A stretch of 64,000 bases of DNA. Origin: Ruminococcaceae bacterium YRB3002. Lineage in GTDB: Bacteria > Bacillota > Clostridia > Saccharofermentanales > Saccharofermentanaceae. The number at the start of each line of letters is the position of its first letter. The first letter of the stretch is position 1. The translations under genes and the position numbers were made by a program. Where the stretch lies: the NCBI GenBank assembly GCA_900099715.1, contig FMTG01000005.1, positions 20,046 to 84,045 on the forward strand, given 5' to 3'. Below the pieces are notes generated by a model. The model did no database searches. It saw only the letters and a program-made list of their open reading frames with translations, and was not told the DNA's origin. This document shows positions 17,432-25,024 of the stretch, piece after piece.

Positions 17432-17884
17432 TTATTTGAACTCCCTGGAACATTTTACAGCAAGCTCGTCGCATCTGTTGTTGAACTCATTGTCAGCATG
17501 TCCCTTAACCTTGATAAAGTTAACCTTATGGATCTTGCAGAGCCTGATAAGTTCTTTCCAAAGGTCTACGTTGGCAACTTCTGCTTTCGCGCTGTTGCGC
17601 CAGCCGTTGCGTTCCCATTTTCCGATCCAGTTCTGCAGGAATGCATTGACGACATATGCGCTGTCGGAATACAGATCCACATCACAAGGTCTGTTCAGCG
17701 CCTTGAGGCCATTGATGACGGCCAGCAGTTCCATCCTGTTATTGGTTGTGGACGCTTCTCCGCCGCACAGTTCCTTGGACACACCGCCTGCCATGAGGAT
17801 CGCAGCCCAGCCGCCGGGACCGGGGTTGCCGGAACACGCTCCATCAGTATAGATCGTAACCTTTGTTAACTTAGTATCAGCCAT
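17432..17884 (-). CDS. rnhA: Ribonuclease HI
   Basis: Degrades the RNA of RNA:DNA hybrids. All four catalytic acids are visible: Asp in TDGACSGNPGPGGW, Glu in NNRMELLAV, Asp in DLYSDSAYVVN, and Asp in CDELA. At 150 residues it is the compact RNase HI, with no hybrid-binding extension. The start overlaps the end of proC by 8 bp. Confidence 0.96.
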   Translation of the reverse strand: MADTKLTKVTIYTDGACSGNPGPGGWAAILMAGGVSKELCGGEASTTNNRMELLAVINGLKALNRPCDVDLYSDSAYVVNAFLQNWIGKWERNGWRNSAKAEVANVDLWKELIRLCKIHKVNFIKVKGHADNEFNNRCDELAVKCSREFK

Positions 17885-18674
17885 TCTTCATCTTCTGCGT
17901 CTTGATGTATGCCGCATCTACAGCCTTGATAACGCTGTTTCTGAGTCCGGATTCCTCAAGAGCCTTAACGCCTTCAATAGTCGTTCCTCCGGGAGAACAT
18001 ACCATGTCCTTCAGGACCGCAGGATGAGTGCCTGTCTCCAGGCAGAGCTTACCGGAACCCATTACCGTGGCGGCTGCGATCTTCAGAGCATCGTCCCGCT
18101 TGATTCCGAGGCCCACAGCCGCATCAGCCATTGCCTCGATAAAGAGCATCACATAAGCCGGACCGGTCCCCGATACACATCCGATATTGTCTAGAGTCTC
18201 CTCGTTGCATACGATAACCTCTCCGCACGTCGCGAAAAGCTTCCTCACCACAACAACCTGCTCGCTGCTGAGATTTACGGGGCAAACAGCAGACAACCCT
18301 GCGCCAACCTGTGCCGGAGTATTGGGCATGATCCTTACAAACGGTCTGTTCTCGCCAAGTATACCCCTGATCCTGCTGCATGTTACGGCCGCCGCGATGG
18401 ACAGAACGACTGCATTCCGGGGGAATACTTCGCAGACTGACCTGAGTGCATCGTCAAATACGTTAGGCTTCACAGCCATGAGTATATAGTCTGCACTCTT
18501 AACACAGTCTGCCACAGTGAAAGTATACTCACCGCCAATCTCTTCAGCGGCCTCCTTGCAGACTTCCTTATTGATGTCATACATCCTGATGGTAACGGGC
18601 TCATCCAGTCCCTTAACAAAACCCCTTGCCAAGGCGCGTCCCATATTGCCTGTTCCGATTACTGAAATGATCAT
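17877..18674 (-). CDS. proC: Pyrroline-5-carboxylate reductase
   Basis: Last step of proline synthesis, NAD(P)H-dependent. The dinucleotide-binding IGTGNMGRALARG starts at residue 5, RIMPNTPAQVGAG lies mid-protein, and the C-terminal signature reads DMVCSPGGTTIEGVKALE. Length 265 is typical. AGGAG precedes the ATG. It opens the operon that continues to murJ; a TATAAT lies about 40 bp upstream on the minus strand, but the -35 is weak. Confidence 0.95.
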   Translation of the reverse strand: MIISVIGTGNMGRALARGFVKGLDEPVTIRMYDINKEVCKEAAEEIGGEYTFTVADCVKSADYILMAVKPNVFDDALRSVCEVFPRNAVVLSIAAAVTCSRIRGILGENRPFVRIMPNTPAQVGAGLSAVCPVNLSSEQVVVVRKLFATCGEVIVCNEETLDNIGCVSGTGPAYVMLFIEAMADAAVGLGIKRDDALKIAAATVMGSGKLCLETGTHPAVLKDMVCSPGGTTIEGVKALEESGLRNSVIKAVDAAYIKTQKMKNG

Positions 18675-18743
18675 ATAACGTCTCCTGTCGAATTTGATAC
18701 GTTATATTATAATATATAAGTGCGAAAATACAGTAACAATTAC

Positions 18744-18772
18744 TTGACATCTCATGAAGTCTCAATTAAACT
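18744..18772 (+). promoter_or_regulatory. Promoter of tRNA-Trp
   Basis: -35 TTGACA (18744-18749), 17-bp spacer, -10 TAAACT (18767-18772), 15 bp before the tRNA. Divergent from proC. Confidence 0.8.
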
Positions 18773-18787
18773 ACACAATGTTGATTT

Positions 18788-18862
18788 AGGGGAGTGGCTC
18801 AATGGTAGAGCAGTGGTCTCCAAAACCACCGGTTGCGAGTTCGAATCTTGTCTCCCCTGCCA
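18788..18862 (+). tRNA. tRNA-Trp (CCA anticodon)
   Basis: Acceptor AGGGGAG pairs with CTCCCCT, D arm GCTC/GAGC, anticodon stem GTGGT/ACCAC with loop CTCCAAA (anticodon CCA), T arm TTGCGAGTTCGAATCTTG, and an encoded CCA end. Confidence 0.96.
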
Positions 18863-18869
18863 ACGTTCA

Positions 18870-18936
18870 GAGAGGAGTCATTCATGCTCAAACAGGCAAG
18901 TCCTTCGGACTTAACTGCGCGTGAATGACTCCTCTC
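18870..18936 (+). repeat. Structured dispersed repeat within an 18-bp hairpin
   Basis: Arms GAGAGGAGTCATTCATGC (18870-18887) and its complement at 18919-18936 form an 18-bp stem with one mismatch, enclosing a nested AAGTCC/GGACTT stem. The 43-nt core at 18883-18925 recurs exactly, in opposite orientation, at 63954-63996, where the outer arms differ in sequence but still pair. It follows tRNA-Trp by 7 bp and may end its transcript, although no T-tract follows. Confidence 0.85.
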
Positions 18937-19001
18937 TTCACTACCGGGGGCGGAACTTGCAGAACAAGGTGGTTTTTTCGTTTCTGGAGTCTGCGTGGAT
19001 A

Positions 19002-20156
19002 TCAGTTAACAGGGGTGTAATCCCACTCGATCCACACCTCGCCGTTAAAGCTGTGGGAATAGATCGAGAACCTGTTCAGAGAATCGTTGTCAGGCTCGTC
19101 ATACCTGGATGTATCCTTCTTGAGATACTCCATGTAATCCTTGAGTCTCTCTGTCTCAGGGTAGCTCAGCAGCACATATATGATCCTGTTGTTTGTTTCA
19201 TCAACAAGTGCGTACTCATACACATAATCGTAACCGTCACTGGCCACATATGCCGGATAGTTGTATGACTCCGTGTCATATGACACCTCATTTACAATGG
19301 AATTGCCGTTACTGTCAGTGATCCTGCACTTAACAGAGGCCAGACGATCCAGTTCGGAAGCGAATCCGGCATCGTCATAATCCGCCGTAAGGATAAAATA
19401 GCCGTCAGTATCAAACAGGCCCTCCTTAGTGGATGACTCGAACTCAGCATGTCTGGCCTTCCCGGTATCATCCGGGAACAGGAACAGACCGGAATCAAGA
19501 TCTTCCCCGAACTTGCTGACGATCTCGTCCTTATTGTACGAATCGACCCCGCTGACTGTATTATACGGCTGACTATATGTGATAATGCCAAACCCCACGG
19601 TGAATGCCATCTGCAGCGCAAACTTGACTGCAAACGCAAGTATCACTGCTGTAACAACGATTACGGCAGTATAAAGGCCCTTATGCTTCTTCAGCCGTGC
19701 CAGTACTCCATTGGAATACAGGACAACAGCCGCCATGACTACAAGCGCAAGACAGGAAAAAACAATGGACAATAACGGGTTAAAACCTGACCTGTATGTC
19801 AGATACTGGAATCCTATGGATAAAGCGATCAGCACCATTCCTATGATACCTACGATCATTACAGGACTGAATTGCTTTTTACGCTCACTCCCCGCATAAT
19901 CCGCCATCTTGGTGGCCACTTCTTTTACTTCTTCGTTCATCTCGTGTCTCCTCTCACCGTCTATGATCTCTCTGACATCAACATCATAGAAATCGGCGAT
20001 CTCGACGAGCAGGGATATATCAGGGAGATTTGAACCTGTCTCCCACCTTGATACTGTCCTGTTGCTAACGCGAAAATGCTCCGCCAGCTGCTCCTGCGTC
20101 AGACCTTTCTCATTTCTGAGCGTCTTGAGAAATGATCCTGTCTTCCTGAGATCCAA
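19002..20156 (-). CDS. XRE-family regulator with membrane segments and extracytoplasmic domain
   Basis: An N-terminal helix-turn-helix (KTGSFLKTLRNEKGLTQEQL, then VSNRTVSRWETGSNLPD) is followed by four hydrophobic segments between about residues 95 and 200 and then by a C-terminal domain of about 180 residues that probably faces outward. This suggests a membrane-bound transcription regulator. The frame is open to an ATG at 20243, but that extension is unlike the family; a TTG at 20156, preceded by GGAGGAGG at 11 bp, starts exactly where homologues begin (M/L-DLRKTG). The signal sensed is unknown. Confidence 0.78.
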   Translation of the reverse strand: MDLRKTGSFLKTLRNEKGLTQEQLAEHFRVSNRTVSRWETGSNLPDISLLVEIADFYDVDVREIIDGERRHEMNEEVKEVATKMADYAGSERKKQFSPVMIVGIIGMVLIALSIGFQYLTYRSGFNPLLSIVFSCLALVVMAAVVLYSNGVLARLKKHKGLYTAVIVVTAVILAFAVKFALQMAFTVGFGIITYSQPYNTVSGVDSYNKDEIVSKFGEDLDSGLFLFPDDTGKARHAEFESSTKEGLFDTDGYFILTADYDDAGFASELDRLASVKCRITDSNGNSIVNEVSYDTESYNYPAYVASDGYDYVYEYALVDETNNRIIYVLLSYPETERLKDYMEYLKKDTSRYDEPDNDSLNRFSIYSHSFNGEVWIEWDYTPVN

Positions 20157-20315
20157 CTTGCGCCGTTCCTCCTCCGTTGATGTACCGTCAGCATAGACGA
20201 TGGTCCTGTCAGATACCACGACACAAAACGGGAATCGCAGCAAAAACAGGGCCGGACACGGGATGTCCTGTCGTTAATTATACCTTTTCGGGCAGGTTTA
20301 TGATAGAATCATGCC

Positions 20316-20912
20316 ATGACTGAGAACGAGAAAATGCTGGCCGGAATGATCTATGATCCCAATGACGATGAGCTCATCGCCAAGCGCCGGCTGGCTCACA
20401 GACTGTCCGCAGAATACAACACGCTGACTGAAGACGATGAGCGCAGAGGCGAGATCCTCAGAACGCTCATGCCGGACAGTGATAAGAATATCTACCTTCA
20501 GGGTCCGATTCAGTTCGATTATGGCTGCAATACTGTTATGGGCGAGAATACTTACGCCAATTTCAATCTTGTTGTGCTCGATGTCTGCCCCGTTACGATC
20601 GGTAAAAACGTCTATATGGGACCTAATGTGTCCATTCTTACCGCCTTGCATCCCATGAGGTGGCAGGAACGCCTGCCGTATCAGCGGGATGACGGTGTCT
20701 GGACCGACTATGAATATGGCAAGCCTATCGTTATCGGTGATAACTGCTGGTTTGGCGGCAATGTAACCGTATGCGGCGGCGTCACTATCGGAGAAGGCTC
20801 TGTTATCGGTGCCGGCAGTGTCGTGGTCAAAGATATACCCGCCGGTGTATTAGCGGCGGGCAATCCCTGCAGAGTCATAAGACCGATTACCGATCAGGAT
20901 TCTATTGTCTGA
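20316..20912 (+). CDS. Maltose/galactoside O-acetyltransferase family protein
   Basis: Left-handed beta-helix acetyltransferase of 198 residues. The N-terminal maltose-acetyltransferase cap (EKMLAGMIYDPNDDELIAKR) is followed by hexapeptide repeats and the catalytic histidine in ILTALHP. The C-terminal coil GSVIGAGSVVVKDIPAG is standard. It transfers acetyl from acetyl-CoA to a sugar hydroxyl; the physiological acceptor is uncertain. There is no clear ribosome site; a TATGAT box 11 bp before the ATG could mean a very short leader. The 3' end overlaps the convergent protease gene by 19 bp. Confidence 0.9.
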   Translation: MTENEKMLAGMIYDPNDDELIAKRRLAHRLSAEYNTLTEDDERRGEILRTLMPDSDKNIYLQGPIQFDYGCNTVMGENTYANFNLVVLDVCPVTIGKNVYMGPNVSILTALHPMRWQERLPYQRDDGVWTDYEYGKPIVIGDNCWFGGNVTVCGGVTIGEGSVIGAGSVVVKDIPAGVLAAGNPCRVIRPITDQDSIV

Positions 20913-21973
20913 ACCTCTGTTCCCTTTTCCTTACTGCGAGAACTGTATACCGGCATGAAGATAAACAATGCCAGCACTATGCTCGACACAAGAGATATCG
21001 GCACGTCGATCCAGTTATAGGACTGTCCCTGAAGAGCATCAGCAGTTCCGCCCGCCAGAAGAGCTGCCAGCTGATTATTAATAAAGTGCATTATTACAGG
21101 AACCCAGATATTCTGTGTCTTCATATAAGCATATCCGAAGAAGATGCCCACGGTTACGCAGGTTATAAGCTGTCCTACGAACACGATCGGTCCGTCAGTC
21201 TTTGTATAGAACATGAAATCAGCCCCTATGTGCCAGACACCCCAGACTAGACCAAGCAAAAGGACTCCGAGGCGCTTTCCGAACTTATTCTGCATGATCG
21301 GCTGAAGATAGTATCTCCAGCCGTATTCTTCACCGAAGAATGCGATAAATACCAGAAAATAGTTAAAAGGAAGAGCAGCAACATTTATCCAGATTGCAAT
21401 ATTCGACACCACACCGGTGAGTTGTTCAAGCGCATCGTGGTTTCCGTAATACGCATCAGTCAGAGTCACGTTCAGGAATTCCCTACCCAGGAACAGCGCA
21501 ACAAATACTGCTACCAGAATAATGCTCATTTTGATATTACGGCGGGCCAGACCTGCATTCTCTCTGATCTGTCTGCCGCAAGTCCAGAAAAGGATGTACA
21601 TTATAACGCTACCGATGATGAGCGAATACTGGGAAACCATCGACCACACATCCATGGTCGTCTTGGTGCCCATCATGTCATACTCGATCGGATCCAGCTT
21701 TATAACCAGTGACAGAAGGCTCAGCAGTACCATAACGGCTGCGATAATCAGGAAAGTGATATAACCTCCCATCGGAAGTCTCTCGCCTTCCCTCCTGACC
21801 AGTATCTTGCCGAGGATAACGCCTGCCGCAGGATACATCATCTGAGCATTCACAAAAACCGTCAGATCCTGCCCGTTCTTAAGACCTATGATCATCAGCA
21901 GATACATCAGCGCAGTCAGACCATACGCCACAGCGAGAAAGATCCACAATCTCTTCTTGTCAACACTGTCCAT
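20894..21973 (-). CDS. CPBP family intramembrane metalloprotease
   Basis: Multi-pass membrane protein of 359 residues with the CAAX-protease (ABI) motifs: FGEEYGWRYYL for motif 1, LVWGVWHIGADF for motif 2, and MHFINNQLA for motif 3. These place the glutamates and histidines of a type II CAAX prenyl protease-like active site in the membrane. Bacterial members act in bacteriocin immunity or peptide processing; no bacteriocin gene is adjacent. It is upstream of no other minus gene, so likely monocistronic. Confidence 0.9.
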   Translation of the reverse strand: MDSVDKKRLWIFLAVAYGLTALMYLLMIIGLKNGQDLTVFVNAQMMYPAAGVILGKILVRREGERLPMGGYITFLIIAAVMVLLSLLSLVIKLDPIEYDMMGTKTTMDVWSMVSQYSLIIGSVIMYILFWTCGRQIRENAGLARRNIKMSIILVAVFVALFLGREFLNVTLTDAYYGNHDALEQLTGVVSNIAIWINVAALPFNYFLVFIAFFGEEYGWRYYLQPIMQNKFGKRLGVLLLGLVWGVWHIGADFMFYTKTDGPIVFVGQLITCVTVGIFFGYAYMKTQNIWVPVIMHFINNQLAALLAGGTADALQGQSYNWIDVPISLVSSIVLALFIFMPVYSSRSKEKGTEVQTIES

Positions 21974-22003
21974 TATTAGACTTCCCCGCTATTATTCCAA
22001 TAC

Positions 22004-22870
22004 TTAAGGATTAAGACATCTTCCCGTCTCATCAAACTTATATACCTTGCCCTTATAAGTTACGGATGTGTCACAGGCAATGACTCCTGTATCAGGATAG
22101 GCATAATACCACGTCTCACTGTTATGTGTCTTGTGGAACCAGCCGGTCCTGAGATCTGCATTAAACTCATCGAAATAAAACGGCTTCATTGTTCCGCTAT
22201 ACATGATCTTGCATGTACCAATGGCAGCAATACCATCCGAGGCGAACCAGTACCACTTCTTATTGATCTTCTTCCAGCCTTTATTTGCCATAACACCGTT
22301 AGCATCATAATAAGACCAGAAAGTATAGTAACCCGGGGCATCCTCAACTTTGACCCACTTATTTGTCACCATCTTTCCGTCAGAGCCAACGTAGTAAAGG
22401 TTGTCCACCTGACGGTCACGAGCCATGACACCATAGTAGAGATTCTCTTCCGGAAGCTCATTGTCGAACCAGTACCAGTCCTTGCTGATCCTCTTCCATC
22501 CAATAACGGTAGCACCGTCAGCTCCCAGATACATCCAGTTCTTGGAATCAGTCTCGCTCCACACGATCCACTTATTCTTCTCCATGGCACCATCCGAATT
22601 GAAATGATACCCGACACGCTGACCCTTGCTGTTATCTTCCCACAGCCACTGATCCGCAAGCATAAGATTATCTTCCGGATCAAAGTAATACCAGGTCTTG
22701 CCGATCTTATTCCATCCGGAGGCCTTATGACCGTTGGCATCCCAATATACCCATCCGTCATCAACCCTCTGCCAGAGATTGTAGAAGGGATCTGCCATAG
22801 CAGTAAAAGGAACCATCGATACGACCATAACCACCAGCAGCAGAGCTGAGATTATCTTTCTTTTGACCAT
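22004..22870 (-). CDS. Secreted cell-wall-binding repeat protein
   Basis: Protein of 288 residues with a clear signal peptide (MVKRKIISALLLVVMVVSMV, cleavage after TAMA) followed entirely by cell-wall/choline-binding type repeats rich in Trp, Tyr and Gly: GWNKIGKTWYYFDPEDN, GWKRISKDWYWF and GWKKINKKWYWFASDG are three of them. No catalytic domain is attached, so it is a pure binding module or adhesin. It shares the surface-protein block with the two SPQTG proteins upstream but has its own ribosome site (GGAGG). Confidence 0.9.
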   Translation of the reverse strand: MVKRKIISALLLVVMVVSMVPFTAMADPFYNLWQRVDDGWVYWDANGHKASGWNKIGKTWYYFDPEDNLMLADQWLWEDNSKGQRVGYHFNSDGAMEKNKWIVWSETDSKNWMYLGADGATVIGWKRISKDWYWFDNELPEENLYYGVMARDRQVDNLYYVGSDGKMVTNKWVKVEDAPGYYTFWSYYDANGVMANKGWKKINKKWYWFASDGIAAIGTCKIMYSGTMKPFYFDEFNADLRTGWFHKTHNSETWYYAYPDTGVIACDTSVTYKGKVYKFDETGRCLNP

Positions 22871-22933
22871 AATCCACCTCCTGTACTATTGATATAAGTT
22901 GATTTTAACATATTTCAGATTACGTCAATCGCG

Positions 22934-22962
22934 AAAAAATAGGGCCGCCCCTAAGGACGGCC
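22934..22962 (-). terminator. Terminator of the first SPQTG surface protein
   Basis: Minus-strand stem GGCCG/CGGCC with extended pairing across TCC/GGG, followed by CTATTTTTTCG. Its stem is nearly the same as the terminator at 24977-24996, part of the duplicated 3' region of the two paralogues. Confidence 0.82.
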
Positions 22963-22990
22963 TTACATAGTTCAAAAGCTACGGGAAGAC

Positions 22991-24829
22991 TTATACTTCT
23001 TCTCTCTTTCTTGCCTTGAGCGCAAGGACTGCACCGCCGGCCATCAGCAATGTTGCAGCTGCGAGAACGGCAGGACCTGCATATTCGCCTGTTTGAGGTG
23101 ATGCCTTGGGAGCCTCCTTAACCTTAAAGTTAATGGACAGTGTTCTGCCATCATTGAATGTTAAAGAGAACTTATGCGTTCCGACAGACAAACCATTAAG
23201 GAATCCGGATTTGAGAGTCGTGATGACACTTCCGTTAATAAGTTCCATTGCATCTTCCGGAACTGCATTATCATCAACAAGAACTCCGGTAAGATCATTC
23301 ATAAGACCTTCGTTGTCAACTGAACGGATGGCATGGAATGTGAGAGTCTTATCACTGCCAAGCTCAAACTCCTGACCGTCGCTGTCAACGAATTCAAGAC
23401 GCGGAAGCGCTATCTCATAATCAACAGTGATCTCATACTCACCGGATGCATTTGTATAAACAAATGATGCAGTGTATGTTCCAAGTTCTGTAGGAGCTGT
23501 CTTGCTCTTGCCGTATACAGTATCTCCTCTGCCTTCGTAGAAGATGTTGGAATCATCCACTTCTTCTCCTATATATGCCTCAAAATCAGCAACGCCTGTC
23601 AGTGTTGCTGTTGCATCACCTTCACCGCCGATTTCCTTATATGTCGGAGCAACAATTGTAATAGAAGCACTTGACACACCGGCATCACAATTGCGAGCTA
23701 TGCACTTGGCTGTCAGCTTACTGCCATTTTCCGCATATTCAAATAGGTGATGATGAGGGTATGTGGCATTCGCTATGTTTACAAACAGCTGCTGAGACTG
23801 CTGCGCGCTAATTGTATATGATTCAAGATAATTATAATCAGACAATACGATTACAGCGCCACTGCCAATCTGCTTATCCATAATGGCAATATCACCTGAA
23901 TAGCTGTCCTTTGCTACCCAAGTAGCGTCGGGATCATTAGAAGTAATCACACCAATGTAGTTAGTCTTAAAGAATCCTGACAGTTTTGATGACAGTTCCG
24001 GTCTTTCCGCAGTGTTGAAGATCATATTATCATGAGAATACTCGCCACTAATATCAAATTCAAAACCCATGGCAGCACCAAGTGCCATAAGCGTAGCATT
24101 GCCTTTGGGAGAATAACCGCCATTCTCGCCGTTGAGAATCAGCTTGCCTCCAGCCTCCACAAATGACTTTAATACATCTGCAGATGCAATGATATCCTGT
24201 CCGTCTGACGATGATGACTTAATATTGATCAGAAGCAAATGAACAATATCAACACCTTCAAGATCAGAAGCCGACATCTTACCGCCGTTTTTATATGCAA
24301 CTGTAGCACCTACATCCCTGAAGTATTGAGCTGATAGATTTGTCATACGAACAGGATGATCTGCTGTCTCAAATTTCCATATAAGAACATTTGCAGAAGT
24401 TGTATCATCGATCACGGAATCAGCATACTGTTCAGCCGCATCCTCATCTGTGATCTCAGCATCTTCAGGAACTTCAGCGGCTTCCTCATCAACAGGCTCT
24501 TCAGAAATCTCTTCTGTTACGTCCTCATCAACATTCTCATCGGCTGGAACATCTTCATCTGCTGAATCTTCGTCTGCTGCTTCCTCGTCACCGTCTGTAA
24601 CGTCATCGGTGACTGCATCTGCATTCTCATCATCGTCAGCGACATCCGCATCTGCCTGAACATCCTCTTCCTTGTCTTCCTCAACTGTTTCTGTCTGCTC
24701 AACTGCGGTGTCGGCAACATCCTCGATTATCTCGTCATCTGCAAAAGCAAGATACGAGAACGAGGACATCACAAGCCCGGCCGTAAGCAAAACTGACAGA
24801 AACTTCTTTGTACTGCTGCTACGAAGCAT
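22991..24829 (-). CDS. Surface protein with acidic stalk, GATase-like domain and SPQTG anchor
   Basis: 612 residues. A signal peptide (KKFLSVLLTAGLVMSSFSYL, cleavage at AFA-DD) leads to about 110 residues dominated by Glu and Asp, then a GATase/DUF4350-like domain (VLIWKF, FVEAGGKLILNGENGG, VIVLSDYNYLE), two small beta domains, and a sorting signal SPQTGEYAGP with hydrophobic helix and RKREEV tail. The SPQTG replaces LPXTG, so a matching sortase should exist elsewhere. TTG at 24844 overlaps GGGGAGG; ATG at 24829 is chosen and agrees with the paralogue. Function unknown; likely a cell-wall-attached binding protein. Confidence 0.83.
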   Translation of the reverse strand: MLRSSSTKKFLSVLLTAGLVMSSFSYLAFADDEIIEDVADTAVEQTETVEEDKEEDVQADADVADDDENADAVTDDVTDGDEEAADEDSADEDVPADENVDEDVTEEISEEPVDEEAAEVPEDAEITDEDAAEQYADSVIDDTTSANVLIWKFETADHPVRMTNLSAQYFRDVGATVAYKNGGKMSASDLEGVDIVHLLLINIKSSSSDGQDIIASADVLKSFVEAGGKLILNGENGGYSPKGNATLMALGAAMGFEFDISGEYSHDNMIFNTAERPELSSKLSGFFKTNYIGVITSNDPDATWVAKDSYSGDIAIMDKQIGSGAVIVLSDYNYLESYTISAQQSQQLFVNIANATYPHHHLFEYAENGSKLTAKCIARNCDAGVSSASITIVAPTYKEIGGEGDATATLTGVADFEAYIGEEVDDSNIFYEGRGDTVYGKSKTAPTELGTYTASFVYTNASGEYEITVDYEIALPRLEFVDSDGQEFELGSDKTLTFHAIRSVDNEGLMNDLTGVLVDDNAVPEDAMELINGSVITTLKSGFLNGLSVGTHKFSLTFNDGRTLSINFKVKEAPKASPQTGEYAGPAVLAAATLLMAGGAVLALKARKREEV

Positions 24830-24976
24830 AGGAAACCTCCCCAATATTAAAAATTAGATTTATTTTACAAAATTATTACATTCAACAACAGTAGCACTTT
24901 ATCAAAATAAAGCGTAAGTCTTTGTGACATTTGACCAAAATCTGAAATCTATTTTGTACGAATACGACAACAATAA

Positions 24977-24996
24977 GACCGTCCCTAAGGACGGCC
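24977..24996 (-). terminator. Terminator of the second SPQTG surface protein
   Basis: Minus-strand stem GGCCGTCC/GGACGGTC with TTAG loop (one G-U pair), followed by TTATTGTTG. Nearly identical to the stem after the neighbouring paralogue. Confidence 0.75.
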
Positions 24997-25024
24997 TTAC
25001 ATAGTTCACAAGATGTAAGAAGTC

